From contig NW_024720773.1 of NCBI RefSeq assembly GCF_018991925.1, positions 572,985 to 636,984 of the forward strand: a DNA stretch of 64,000 bases, in the 5' to 3' direction. A program made the position numbers and the translations under genes. Below, piece after piece: positions 40,247-52,734 of this stretch; the first letter of the stretch is position 1, and each line of letters opens with the position of its first letter. Below the pieces are notes generated by a model. That model searched no databases and was not told where the DNA came from. It saw only the letters and a list, made by a program, of their open reading frames with translations. The stretch is from Homarus americanus (lineage: Eukaryota > Arthropoda > Malacostraca > Decapoda > Nephropidae).

Positions 40247-41526
40247 TTAGCAGGCTTTAACCTGACCTGCATTGGCTATCGAAGGAGAGTCACTGTGCCT
40301 GTTGACTTCAGGTGGTGGAGGCGATCCGGCTGCATTGGCATCACTGAGTGGGACTGCTATTGTGGATGGAGGCGGCCTCCCAGGACAAATGGGGTGCAAG
40401 TCCGTCACACCCTCCTCCCTGGACCTGGGACACTGCCCCCTGGATGGGGAGGTGTTGCTGTTGATTTCAGGCGCTGGAGGCGACCCCGCAGTGTTGCTGT
40501 TGGCATCACTGAGTGGGACCGCTTTTGTGGGTGGTGGCGGCCTGCCAGGACAACCTGAGTGCCAGTCCGTCACACCCTCCTCCCTGCACCTGAAACACTG
40601 CCTCCTGGGTGGGGAGGTGTAGCTGTTGATTTCAGGCGTTGGAGGCGACCCGGTAGTGTTGGCGTTGGCGTCACTGAGTGTGACCGCTATTGTGGGTGGA
40701 GGCGGGCTCCCAAGGCAACCTGGATGCCAGGCCGTCACACCCTTCTTCCTGTGCATCTGCCACACTGCCACTCAGGTGGGGAGTCCTGCTCTCTCCCCTC
40801 CTGAGAGGCACCTTCCTTGATGGGGCAGCTCCTTGTGCTATGCATTCCGGCACAGAAGCCGCAGGTGGCTGGCTTGTGACAGTATTTCGCCACATGATTG
40901 ACCCCGAAGCAGTTGTAGCACACTACAGGGGGAGGAGTCCACCGACTGATGTTACTAGGGGTACCGTACGTGCTGCCAAAGAAGCGGTACTCCTCAGGAG
41001 GTGGTTCCTTCCTTTTCCAAACAATGATGATCCTACTAAGTTGTGCACCATCCTTATAAAGTCTTCTTGCTCTGTGGATGCCCTGAAGTGACAAAGCTCT
41101 CTTGGGGGGAATACCCTTCGGGAATTGGGTGACAAGGTCTTCCTTCATTTTTTGGGGTCGAACAGGTTCATCTCGCTTAATAAGCTGTATTGAGCCGACC
41201 TCTCCATTAATGAAGCGTTGGATAGCATCCGTCTCCTCTCGGCCTACATAGACAAAACGAGGGGTGTTACCTGGCACGACAACATTCAGCTTAGCCGTGC
41301 CATAATCCTTATTCAGGGCAGTCAACCAATTAATCTTCATCAAATTGGTTGCGTTCTCGGGGAAGGCAAGGCGCATGTAGTTAGCCCGGGGAGCAATGGG
41401 AGGGGGGGGGGGGATGCCCTTATTGGCTCTACTCTGCTTCCTTCCCTGGGTCCTCATTTTGCGTTTCTGCTGACATGTCTTAAACTTCTGAAAGCCAGCT
41501 TCAGTGTCGCCATGACTGTCCTCCAC
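40247..41526 (-). pseudogene. LINE ORF1 (Gag-like, zinc knuckles with tandem C-terminal modules)
   Basis: Minus-strand nucleic-acid-binding protein of a jockey/I-type LINE. The 41526-40735 part has a Lys/Arg-rich N-terminus, an RNA-binding-like middle (YMRLAFPENATNLMKINWL), and two knuckles, CYNCFGVNHVAKYC and CGFCAGMHSTRSC. A one-base frameshift near 40755 separates it from 40771-40247, which carries repeated modules of the form CFRCREEGVTDWHSGC, each followed by a Pro/Ser-rich spacer. The last module has lost one Cys (CPRSREEG). No ORF2 follows, so this is a stranded or truncated copy. Confidence 0.72.
40308..40785 (-). repeat. About 160-bp in-frame tandem repeat in LINE ORF1
   Basis: Three units; on the plus strand each has GGAGGCGA, GCATCACTGAGTG, GTCCGTCACACCCTCCTCCCT and GGTGGGGAGGTG-type blocks. 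Each unit encodes one Cys/His module plus a spacer of about 40 residues. Confidence 0.8.
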
Positions 41527-41640
41527 ATCTTCTTCATCAGGGACATCTGTGACACCGTACCATCAGATAATCAGGGCCAACCCCACACAAGTGTGGAACA
41601 TGGCTGTAATACGATGGTAATGAGTCACTCACTAGTGTGA

Positions 41641-41986
41641 AAATTCAAGTTACTATTATAAATATAAATTTTTTCCGGTGTAGCAGACCGTAGGCCTGAT
41701 TTTTTTTTTTTATAATTGACGTGAGACTTATATCATGTGAGGGCAGGGCAAGAGCTTTGGAATGATATGAGTGTCGCAATGTAATGTTTGTGTCATATAA
41801 TACGGAACTCTTTGTATCCTGACCACCACTCACAGTCTTAGCTGGGCACCAGACTCCTCATTAATATCTCTATATACTGCCATTTGACATCCATTCCTTA
41901 TAATTAGATACTTATCTGATGAATTAGAATGTAAATACAAGTGTGGGTGTAGGAGTGTGTCCATCATTGAGTGACGATCACTACAG
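41641..41986. other. Unassigned region before an IR exon
   Basis: AT-rich; presumed intron of the plus-strand IR gene. It ends in the acceptor-like ATCACTACAG at 41977-41986. Confidence 0.4.
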
Positions 41987-42204
41987 GCACGTCACTGGTG
42001 TTGAGCAGCACGTCAGCCAGGATCACCTTCATCACCATCTACCTCAACACGATGTTACTCTACGCCTTCTACACCTGTTTCATCATCTCCAACCTAACAG
42101 TCACTCACTACTCCCGCCCCTTCAACTCCATGCAGGAAATGTACGACAAGGGCGACAACGACTTCGGCTTCGCGAAGGGAATCTCGGTGGAGGGCAGCTT
42201 CAAG
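41987..42204 (+). CDS. Ionotropic receptor exon (transmembrane segment)
   Basis: Acceptor CACTACAG before 41987, donor CAAG/GTAAGG at 42204. The frame encodes STSARITFITIYLNTMLLYA then FYTCFIISNLTV, a transmembrane helix preceded by the Ser-x-Arg and followed by an L-T-V, as in the third membrane segment of ionotropic receptors. It continues with PFNSMQEMYDKGDNDFG and ISVEGSFK, the start of the second ligand-binding lobe. It ends in phase 0, which fits the next exon at 46020. The protein is a membrane cation channel subunit with a chemosensory role in arthropods. Confidence 0.75.
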
Positions 42205-42322
42205 GTAAGGCGCCAACGTTACAGCTAACCTAGTACAGTTTTCGTCAAGTATCATGTCAAAAAGATACTATATCCCGAAGGTGAAGTAAAATGGAAATAC
42301 TGATGCTCTCTTACTAACCCAA

Positions 42323-42500
<178 letters not shown>

Positions 42501-43779
42501 AACCGGTCGGAAATTCTCACTACTAGTGGAAGCGCCCCCTCAGAGAAATCCAAAACCAGCACAAACACAATTAATAAAAGTACCTGTGATTGGAGTTAAT
42601 GAGACGCACTGGTAAAAGATATCACCTCTATTCCTTCCAACACTACAGACGGAATCAATAATTGTACACAAGCACTAGAGTACTTCTTAGCGTGGCTTAT
42701 AACACTACAATGGGAAACAAAAGTTATACATGGTATCAAAAAAATTATTAAAAGATACTATTTGCATCCGAAATAACTACTAATGCAGCAGAATGAGGAA
42801 CTCACCTGAAACAATTCCTTCGTACATCCTACATCACTTGGTGGCACATAAAACATTTAAAAAAATATTACTTGTTCCGATGAACACGCCTTATGGGCAT
42901 CCGACAAGATTATAGCAATCACTGAGGAATAGAAATCCCGATTTAGTCATACTACACAAGAACATGGATCACTCATAGCCTGTCTGGGATGACCCACAAA
43001 ATACTATAATCCTAACTGTCATAACTACACAGAACCCGAAGGTTGTAACTACTAACCTGCCAAGTGGCAGACATTCACAAGAAACCGACAAAATCACTCA
43101 TGACCTGTCAGGCAGGCGGGTGCTCCGCTGTTCTCGCATTACTCTTTCTAGGTTTCAGGAGCCATGAGTGTATTTCTCCATCAACACCCGCAACATGCTT
43201 CACACATATGCTCAGAATACACCCATACTTTAAGGTGTTACAGCCCCTCACCAATTTTTGAAGAGGAACCCCTACGCCCCACGTGTGCAATCAACCATGA
43301 TTAACGTTGATTACACACCTGGCCTTGGTTATTTTAAACACATACACCCAATACTGGGGAGATGAATGTCTCTATGAAACCACTAGAGCTCCCGTTCCCA
43401 TCGTGTGACCTTTCATTCACTCAGTTTGCACTCAGTTTACTCCCAGTACTTCATGGATAGGAAGAGAGCGACCGTCAGCCCACCTAGTTAGGCCAGTTCA
43501 GAGTACAACCAGGTGAACCCTGCCCAGCTGAGGGAGGGGTTCTACTTTCCCGTTAGTAAGATTTTTCACTGACTGACTGAAAAGATGTGGTGTTGTATGA
43601 ACCAAGGTGGGGAGATTTGATGAACCAGATCGACCACCGACCAAAGTGCGGCTGCTGGTCCCCGTAGTTAGCCGTCAGAGACACCTGTTCGCCTCGCGCG
43701 TTGCCAGCTATATCTTCCAAACCACCACTAACCACCGACCAACCAAGTGGGTTCTCGTGACCCTGCAAAAGGAGCAATT
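42501..43779. other. Unassigned IR intron sequence
   Basis: I recognise no coding sequence, tandem repeat or known element here. Confidence 0.4.
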
Positions 43780-45821
43780 TGTTAACTACTGTTAAATTCT
43801 TCTCCGCCCTATCTAAACACTGTCTGAGATCAAATATTAAAGTTACGGGGACCTCAACTGACGCCACCGCGGTTGTTGGAGCATCGGCTTTTTTCACATT
43901 TCATTTTTCCAACATTCGCTTCCTGAGATTCAATTTTCCTTCTGTGGAGCACCATCTATTAACCTCTTCCCCCGACCTCTTACTACTTTCCGAACTTCAA
44001 CTGTCCAAAGCAGCTTCACCCAAACCTTTTCAAGTCTCCAACTACAACCTTTATACCTCCTTTCGTTCTAAGGGAGATGTATGCGCCTACGGAAACACAC
44101 GTACACCCATAGCTCGACTCACGGATCTTGAATCTTCCCTTTATGATGTCATCTGGCTCAAAATATCTCTACCAACTGTGACCATTTTTCTTTGTTTCCC
44201 ATACTGTTCTCCCAACAATACCAACTATTTGGAACTCTTTGACTATCTCACTTCTTGCCACGAGTCGTTGCTAGCCACACACCCCAACACCGAGATCCTC
44301 TACCTAGGGGATTTCAATGTACGTCTCAGAGAGTGGCTAGGCTCTGCAAGGGATGACCCAGGTGGAGCTGAGGCACTCTCTTTTCCCTACTTAATGATTT
44401 GTAACAAATAATCAAACACCCTACACGTGCTCCTGATCGGCACGATCAACTTACTAACATTATTGATCTTGTTTTACCTCTAACCCCTCACACTATTCAT
44501 ACTCAATTTCTGCCCCCTAGGGTCTTTTGATCACAATCTTATTTCTATTAAGTCAAACTGGGCACGACCACCTCCCCCATCCCCTCTAAACGTCAACTAT
44601 GGCACTATTGGAGGGTAAGCTGGCAATCTTTGAGAGAATTCTTCACCGACTTTCCTTGGGATGAATGTTGCTTTTCCACTCGGGACGTCTTGGTATGTGC
44701 TGACAGCATTGTTGGGCCTATTCAGGGTGGTATGAGTGCATTTATCTCATCTTCTACCAAAACTTTCACATTACAATTATGGTTTGATCGCTCCCGCTCT
44801 CTTTCATGCAGGGTGAGAGATAGGGCATATCGAGCTATGAAACTATCTCCTTCTCCTAGGAATCGTTGTAAGGCTATTCTTCGTAGGGCCAAACGGAATT
44901 TTATAAAAAGAAAGACCGCTGTGCTGACTAATTCTTCCTCTTGTAAATCCTTCTGGTCCTTAACAAAAAATAACTTCTGCACTCCTTCTTTTCCTCCTCG
45001 GTTAAATTCAATAGTAATAAAACTCAGTATTTACCAATTACGCTTTCTAAATTAGATGATCTCCCACCAATTACATTTGAGGACGCTATCATTCTGCCAA
45101 ATTTTGAAACAAATGTGCTAGGTCTCACCATTTCCTCCAATATGTCCTGGAAATCACACATCCTTAATATAGCTAAAGCTGCCTCCCGAAAGTTGGGAAT
45201 GCTGTACAGATGCCGTAGCTACTTCACTCCTGAGCAGTTGCATCAAGTATATAAGGGATTCATTCGTCCTAACTAGGAGTACTGCTCTCATATCTGGGAT
45301 GGCTCTTCTTCTCTCCAACTGTTAGATACGATGGAATCAAAGGCATTTCGTCTTATTAACTCTCCTCCTTTAGTCGACAATCTCTCTTCCCTTTCTCTTC
45401 GCCGCAATGTTGCTTCACTCTCTCTCTTTTACAGGTACTTTAACGGGCAATGTTCGGTGGATTTGGCATCCTGTGTGCCGCCGGCAAGGCCGTGTGTTTG
45501 TAACACACATCTTCCCCGCAGTGCCCACCGTTTCTCTGTGGATGTCGGTCACACGAGAATAACCCGTTATAGTACCTCCTTCTTTCCTCACACAGCCAAA
45601 CTGTGGAATGCTTTACATTCTTCTGAGTTTCCATACTTATACAATCTGTCTCAATTTAAAAAGCTGGTCTTCCGGCATCTTCGTGGTGTAGATTAACACA
45701 GTATAACCTTTTTCTTCTCTATTTTCAATTTCTTTCTGTTCTTATTTTTTCCCCCCCCAGGTCCCGTTGTGGTTCGTTTGACCTGTGCCCGGGTGGGCTA
45801 ATTCCCGTAAAAAAAAAAATA
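43780..45821 (+). mobile_element. Jockey/I-type LINE remnant in IR intron
   Basis: Endonuclease (about 43900-44400: PDLLLLSELQLS, GDVCAYGNTRTP, EILYLGDFNVRL), linker to about 45010, then a jump to the region after the RT palm (about 45110-45690: KLGMLYRCRSYF, VYKGFIRPN, ESKAFRLINSP). The RT core with the catalytic Asp residues is deleted. It ends with a 3' UTR and an A-run near 45810-45820. It sits in the same orientation as the IR gene. Confidence 0.75.
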
Positions 45822-46019
45822 AGTATACATATATACTGTATATATGTATTTTATTTTTTTGGGGGGGAGGATCTTAATTTAGTGATGCAGTCGCACACAC
45901 GACATATAACACAATTAAGGTGGTGTTAAAGCTACACACCCTCCACAAGTTAATACCTGTGTGGTGTTACAGCTACACACTCACCACTCACCATCCTACA
46001 ACAAGCAATTTTGTTCCAG

Positions 46020-46279
46020 CTAGCCACAGGAGGGCTGTACAAGGATGTATGGGAGCGTCTTGTGGAGCCAAACTACGGGTCGCTGGTACACTCTGACGAC
46101 CAGGGTATCCGACAGGCCCTATATGACCCCCGCTACGTACACTTCATGCTCGGAACCAAGTTCATCTTCAACTACGGCCATAACTGTGACCTCTTAATGC
46201 TGCCTACCAAGTACATGACCATCGGCAGCACTTTCGCTGTGCCTAAGGGGTCACCTCTTCGTCGTATCTTCAGCTACCA
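46020..46279 (+). CDS. Ionotropic receptor exon (second ligand-binding lobe)
   Basis: Acceptor TTTTGTTCCAG ending at 46019, donor-like GTATGT at 46280. In the frame set by the exon at 41987 it reads LATGGLYKDVWERLVEP, then ALYDPRYVHFMLGTKF, then DLLMLPTKYMTIGSTFAVPK and GSPLRRIFSYQ. The A-V-P-K-x-S-P-x-R-x-x-F run is typical of the second ligand-binding lobe of variant ionotropic receptors. The final exon with the last membrane helix is not seen downstream; it may lie beyond the inserted transposons or be lost. Confidence 0.75.
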
Positions 46280-46313
46280 GTATGTTAGACCACGCCTGTA
46301 TTAGTAGAGCGGA

Positions 46314-48838
46314 TAATGGAAAAATCGTGCAAATGGTGATATACTCATGAAATTTGGCATGATCATACCCTAGGGGCTACTTGTTAAATCTGCCTGATTG
46401 GCCATTTGGAAATTCAAAATGGCGGTCATTTTTCAAGATGGCTGCCAAATTGACCTTCGAAAGATGATTATTTTTGTTTATATAAATTGATGTAGTTGGT
46501 CAATCTAAATGATCTTAGTGTCGATATGTATGTTTTCAAGCATGCTCAGATGATTTTTTTCTATTTCTGATACTCTCAGGTATATATTTTTCTTATTTAT
46601 GACTGGTTTTATGTAGTGGTTTTATGTTTTTTTCCAACTAGGTGAGGGTAGCATGTGAGGGAGTGATTGTCGGGCACTACCAGGGCACACTGGTGACATC
46701 ACTGCTGTGCATCCCAGCATGGGGTTCAGTGTCAGCTAAGAAAAAGCATGTCATACTGCAACAGCTTAGTGTCCCAAATGCGGCTTAACCAACCCCAAAT
46801 CAGTTAAGCAGCCGCACCTGATTTGACAGGATGTGCCAGCGCGGGAGAGCCGAGCCAAGGATAACGGGGTTTTAGTTATCTGGATGGTGTACAGATCGCA
46901 CGGGACTAATGACACTGGATGAACGATCGGACTAGGTGTAGGGCAAAAGGCATGAACCTAGTTGTATCCCATACAAGAAAGTGCTCATCAGGGTGGTAAA
47001 AGGATAAACCTTCGGCCCTGAAGATCAAAAATAGTTATCTACCAACACATCATTCCTCACTGACCGGGCAAAGTGTTGTCTTTGTCAACAGGATGAGAAG
47101 GAAGATCTTAAGTCTCCACATGCAAATCCTGCCAAAAAAGGAGATGACCGTTACAAGAGCTTGGCAAGGAATATTCCTTTAATTCATTCAAACAATGAAC
47201 CGCCAATCAAGCTTGACCCTGCAAGACTTGTTGAAGATGATGGGATAGAGGAGACCTTGAGGAGAAACAAGGCACAGTATCATGAGAGTTGCAGACTTCT
47301 GTTCAACAACACACAGTTAAATAGAGCTCAGAAAAGGCGAACCTCTGCAGTTGCTACAGAGGAGAGCACCAGTAGCAAGATACCAGGAATGGTCAGAGAC
47401 CTCAAAGCAACAGAATGCTGCTTTTTCACATCCCCAGCTGCAAGCTCATCACCAAGGAAGAGATATCCTACTGGCCTTTGAGAAGGATGTTGGCTCAATC
47501 CTGGCACAAGCAAGCAAATACGGTGATGCGATCCATCTGGCCAAGGCTGCTGGGATGATAAGACGGGACATGCTTCAGCACAAGTCACACTTCAGCAGTA
47601 CATTTCATGGAGGATGCATTGAACAGGCTGTTCCACCATCACTGCTTCAATGTGTATGCATGATCGAATATGGTACAGATATCAAATCCCAACTCCAGCA
47701 TGGCGCATCGAAGTCTGACCTTGCTATGTCACAGCTCTTACAGTACAACTGCTTTGCCAACTACAAGGTAGGAACACAAATCCACAGACACTCCAAGGAC
47801 CATGAGACACCTTTTGCTATCTACGTCGGCATGTAGTTTCTGCAATAGGGCCTAAGAAAGCTAGTGGGATCCTATACTTTCATGCTTTCGCTGGCTGTGA
47901 CGTTGTGTCTGCCTTCCGTAGGAAAGGAAAGAAATCTGCATGGCAGAATTGGAATGTCTGTGATGAAGTTTCAGAAACATTCACCAAACTCAGCCAATGT
48001 CCAACGACAGTTGCTGATGTTGACCTGCAGAAGCTGGAAAGATTTGTTGTCCTCATGTACGACAGATCTAGTGCAGCCACTGGTATAGATGAGGCAAGAC
48101 TAAATCTCTTTTCCCGCAAGCAGAGACCATATGGCTACATTCCACCAACCCAGGCAGCCCTCAAGGAACATGCAAAGCGGGCTGCCTACCAGGCTGGTAT
48201 CATCTGGGGCCAGGCAACAATCTCCAATCCAGAAACAGGCAGTCCTGTCAACTGGGGACGAACACAGAAGGGAGAGGCATGGCAGATACGTTGGGCGACT
48301 CTTCCCCGATTGCGACATGCTGTCAGGAGCTGACCAAATGTTCCTGTAAGAAAGACTGCAACCAGAGATGCAAATGCTTTCGCCCTCTACTTTCCTGCAC
48401 AGCACTTTGCAGCTGCATATGTGAACAGCAGTAAATACACAAAGATGTACTGTCAGGAGAAGTCACAGGAACCAGTGAGTACTTTATTTTAGTAAGTTCT
48501 TTTATTTTTTTATTTTTTTTAATAATAGTGTTATTTTATGTGGATAAAAATGTTACAATGGACTTAAAACTATAGAAAATCATCTGAGCATACTTGAAAA
48601 CATACATATCGACACCAAGATCACTCAGATTGACCAACTACATCAATTTCTATAAGAAAAATCAACTTATAAAGGTCAATATGGCGGTCATCTTGAAAAA
48701 TGGCCGCCATCTTGGAGTTTTAAATGGCCAATCAGGCAGACTTGACTAGTAACCATTAGAGAATTACCATACCAAATTTGGTGCTTGTATCACCATTTGC
48801 ATGAGTCTCTTGAAAAATTGCATTTAGCTGCCCCACCA
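46314..48838 (+). mobile_element. DNA transposon with about 250-bp terminal inverted repeats
   Basis: Sequence at about 46322-46566 is repeated inverted at about 48571-48823, with blocks GCAAATGGTGATA, CTGATTGGCCATTT and CGATATGTATGTTTTCAAG in both. The interior encodes a frameshifted protein of a family widespread in invertebrate repeat elements. I could not assign the superfamily, and no clear target duplication is visible because the left end is diverged. It lies downstream of the last IR exon, probably within that gene's intron. Confidence 0.7.
47095..48437 (+). pseudogene. Transposon-encoded protein with FHAFAGCD and Cys-rich C-terminus
   Basis: Broken over several frames. 47095-47481: HESCRLLFNNTQLNRAQKRR, a Cys/His N-terminal segment. 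47580-47835: core part. 47870-48333: YFHAFAGCDVVSAF, GKKSAWQNWN, YIPPTQAALKEHAKRAAYQ. 48320-48430: a Cys cluster KCSCKKDCNQRCKC and CTALCSC, which is likely zinc-binding. Proteins with this F-H-A-x-x-G-C-D motif and terminal Cys cluster are common in cnidarian and arthropod repeats; their catalytic function is not known to me. Confidence 0.6.
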
Positions 48839-48847
48839 TATCTCTTA

Positions 48848-49703
48848 GGCTATGTCTCACGTGCGAGCGTTCTGCGGCATCAAGCGACCACACAAGGAAA
48901 CGCGCTGCCTTGGTATAGCGGACAAATATATGTGTTTTCTTTGATGTGACCCACTGGACTCGCGACCTCAAAACAGCGATAAAAAATTTTGATGTCGCTT
49001 CCTCAGTCGAGCGAGTTCTCGCATTCTACACCAAAACTAAAGAAGGCTATATATTCATTTTCCACTATTAACACCTTGATCTTGCCAAGAAATAGATCCT
49101 TGTGCAGAAGAATGTGACGCATTGCTAAGGGTGCTGTGTTATTCTAACACAGTACATTCTTGAATTGCATATGACTTTGCGTCTAGACCCTCTGTGTCAA
49201 TGATATTATGGAAACTTGTAGCACATTTTACAATGTCAACATCAGTATCTACCTTTGTTTCAATAACTTTATTTAAAAATTTCCACTTACTTGTACAATT
49301 TTCAAATGCACACTCTACAACATGCCTGGCACTTCAATCTGTAATTAAAATTCCTTTTTTCTTGGTTCAGATCATTCCTAGGATATGGTTTCAACAAATA
49401 TGCACAGAGTGGGTAGGCCTCGTCCCCAATCAGAATACATTTTGGTGTACTCGTGAAACTTCTTGTGATCTTGGCGAAGTTCCTGGTAGAGATGGTGAAA
49501 TTCGCCTACTTCCATCCTCCTCTGATATATGTGATGTTTTTTCCTGGGTACCTCTGCAGGTACCACACGTTAAAAAGCATTATTTTCTAAAAGTTTGCTG
49601 CCAAGACGCTGGTGAGAGGGACACAAGTCGCTATAGAAGGTAGGTCGCGCGTCTTCGTCCTGGTCGCTCGATGCCACAGGACGCTCGCACATGGGACATA
49701 GCC
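48848..49703 (-). mobile_element. Internally deleted PIF/Harbinger-like transposon
   Basis: Terminal inverted repeats of about 45 bp (GGCTATGTCTCACGTGCGAG left; the right end is the inverse GGCTATGTCCCATGTGCGAG), flanked by TTA on the left and TAA on the right. On the minus strand: an N-terminal fragment (about 49530-49420, GEFHHLYQELRQDHKKFHEY), then GRGLPTLCIF near 49400, then a C-terminal fragment (about 49340-49190, VVECAFENCTSKWKFLNKVI and SFHNIIDTEG), as in HARBI1-type DDE nucleases. Most of the core is deleted, so it is non-autonomous. Confidence 0.78.
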
Positions 49704-49744
49704 TAACACATAAATCAGGTGTACTGTTGTATGTCTTAGTATTC

Positions 49745-50205
49745 TAAGTGTGCTGTGAGTGCGTTGTGAGTGTCTTGTGAGTGTCTTGTGAGTATGTTAT
49801 CAGTGTCTTGTGAGTGTATTGTGTCTCGTGAATGTGTTGTAAGTATGTTGTGAGTTTCTTGTGAGTGCGTTGTGTCTTCTGAGTGTGTTGTGTCTTGTGA
49901 GTGTCTTGTGAGTATGTTATCAGTGTCTTGTGAGTGTGTTGCATCTTGTGAGTTTCTTGTGAGTGTCTTGTGAGTGTGTTTTGCCTTGTGAGTGGGCTGT
50001 CTGTGAGTACGTTATTTCTTGTGAGTGTGTCTCGTCTTGTGAGTGTTTTGTGAGTGTCTTGTAATTGCATTGTGAGTGTCTTGAGAGTGCGTTGTGTCTT
50101 ATGAGTGTGTTGCATCTCATGAATGTGTAGTGAATGTATTGTGAGTGCATTGTGTCTTGTGAGTGTTGTGTTTTGTTGTGTGTGTGTGTGTGTGAGTGCT
50201 CACGC
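49745..50205. repeat. GTGTCTTGTGAGT satellite, left block
   Basis: Degenerate 18-20 bp units of TTGTGAGTGTGTTGTGTC type, the same satellite as 54346-56100. The RTE-like LINE separates the two blocks. Confidence 0.9.
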
Positions 50206-51286
50206 AAACACAAAGTGATGTAATGCGTCTAGTGTGGCAGCATTATGTTAGTGTTAAGATGCAAGCACTGTTTTCTTCCTCTCACTTTCAGCTACCTTCA
50301 CTGGCTAGCTCTCGTGGCGAACAGGGAAGCAACTTGCATAAATCCTCCCCTGCCAGTACACAGCCTCTTCACCATCAAGACTCCTGCTGTGCCTCCTCAT
50401 GGCAACACAGGGTAACTGGGTACCTCGTCGGCCCAAGCTACACCAGCAGCGGATCTCGGAGGAGCAGTGGGCCCCAGAGGGATGGCGCATAAGACCCACT
50501 GACGTCTACCAACCACTGCCTCGCTGCCTTGTGGATTAACCTTGGCAGGTGTAAGGCTACGGGAGTAAACCCCGAACGAAAAATCTTCGGTGGAGCTCCG
50601 CATCAGGCAGACATGCTTTCAGAGCTCCAACAAGACCTTAACAGCAGTATAGGCAGTATAGGCGAAAGAGGTGACCACCATGGGAACCAACGACTACACT
50701 CGCGGATGAAGGCAATGAATGATGGACAGGCTACTAAGGCGAAACCCAACAAACTGGGCTCGCGGCAGTCCATTGCAACTCTCCCTCTCCCCAGTCATTA
50801 CAACACTTGCACCACTGGATCAGGAAAGGAGAGAGCCAAGATGTGTGGTTGCAGCCTGTGCTCCTGTCTCACCACATGAATCAACTCAAGCACAGCCATC
50901 ATCCAGCTCATCATGCTCCTCATCATCATCAAACCTCTATATCCCTAAAAATCCTATGGCGACGGACGAGTGGCGATGGGGACAAGCATAGATGACTACC
51001 GGAAGTCTCTAGTCACATCTCTGAACATGGGCGGCATAAAAAAGAAGGTCGTTTATCCAATGGGATCTAGGTAGCACTGCAATCCGGTTCTGTCTGTGCG
51101 ACTGAGCAGCAGTTTTGAGGATCCACTCTGCTCACCCCACACAGGGAGGGGGCTAGAAAAGGTGCCCTAAAATAGCCTGCCTAAAGAACCAACCTGACTG
51201 GGCAACCACACCAAGTAAGGGCATCCTTATGCGGTCGAAAACACAATCATAATCACAGATCAAAATAAAAACAAATTATACAACCT

Positions 51287-52083
51287 CTTATGGTCGCTCC
51301 ATGGAATGTCAGGACCCTTCTGGATACTGGCACAAATGAGCGACCTGAAGTAAGAACCTCCCTTCTGGTAAAAGAGTTGGCTAGGTATGATATCAAGACA
51401 GCAGCCTTTAGTGACTCCCTGGTCCCAGACGAGGGTCGACTCACAGAACGAGGGTCTGGCTATACCTTCTTCTGGAAGGGTAAGCCTGCTGTGCAGAGCA
51501 ACTGCATTTATGGAGTTTGTCCATCCGCCAACACATCCTACACAGGCTAACTGAAATGCCTGTTGGGGTCAACGAGCACCTCATGACGCTCTGAGTCCCA
51601 CTGAATCACTCACGTCATGCTTTTTTCGTCAGTGCATACGCCCCAACACTGGATGCAGAGGATGACATCAAGAAGGCCGTTTATGCCGACCTTGACAGAG
51701 TGCTAACCTCTATCCCCAGAGACGATAAGGATGTGTTCTTAGGTGACTTCAATACCAGAGTTGGTAGGAATGCTGACATTTGGCAGGCAATCATAGGGAG
51801 AAATGGACTAGGCCAGTGTAATCCCAACGGCCTACTCCTCAGCAAGTTTGCTGCACACAACTCCACTATCTCCAATACCTTGTTTCGGCAGGCCGTGAAG
51901 CTCAAGGGTTCGTGCCAACACCCACAATCCAAATACTGGCATCTCATTGACTACATAATTGACACAGAAATAGATCGCCGAGATGTCCTCATCACCCGAG
52001 CTATGCGTGGCTCAGACCACTGCAGCACTAATCATCGGCTAGTCAGATCCAAACTCCCACTTCACGTCGTCCCAAAACGATGA
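51287..52083 (+). pseudogene. RTE-like endonuclease, copy 2
   Basis: Starts MVAPWNVRTLLDTG. Then DEGRLTERGSGYTFFWKG, a frame break near 51550, then LTSIPRDDKDVFLGDFNTRV with the GDFN catalytic motif, ADIWQAIIGRNG, and RGSDHCSTNHRLV with the SDH catalytic His motif. It nicks target DNA to prime reverse transcription. Confidence 0.82.
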
Positions 52084-52734
52084 AGGCAACAAGCCTCCAG
52101 AAGAAGTTTTAACACTAAGCGTCTGGAGGATCCAACGATAGCATATGCTTTCAGAGAGCAGCTCGAACATGGGCTGATCAACAACCTGACAACAAACAAT
52201 CCAAATCCCAGTGCCAAATGGGATACTCGACACTGCCATGACAAAAACCTGTAGAGAGACCCTCGGCCAGATCGAAAGAATACACCATGACTGGTTAGAT
52301 GAAAATGACCTGGAAATAAATGTACTCCTCAATGATAAACGTGTTGCTATAACTGACTGGCTGATCAACCCTCAGTCTCGGATCAAAGCTGATACCTTTC
52401 GCAAGAAGAAAGCAGCAACCCAGCGCAAACTTTTCAAACTAAAGAACAACTGGTTTAAAAATAAAGCATATGAAATGTAAAAAATTGCAAATCAACACAA
52501 GATATGCTAATTTTTAAATTTCACTAAAACATTTTAAGGCCAATCATTCATAGAGCAGTCCCCCTCTCCTCATCCGACGGTAACTCCCTAATTAAAGACG
52601 ACGAAGGCATCCTTCAGTGCTGGAAAAAGCACTACCATTCGCTGCTCAACCGAAACACCGATGTGGATGTCCTGACTACCCAGCAGGTCCCTCAGCATCC
52701 AGAGCTGACCCATCTCAGCTATCCTCCATCGCTG

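Noticed and set aside
48844..49706. Perfect Harbinger TWA target duplication
   Set aside because: Left flank reads TTA and right flank TAA, so a matching duplication cannot be claimed.
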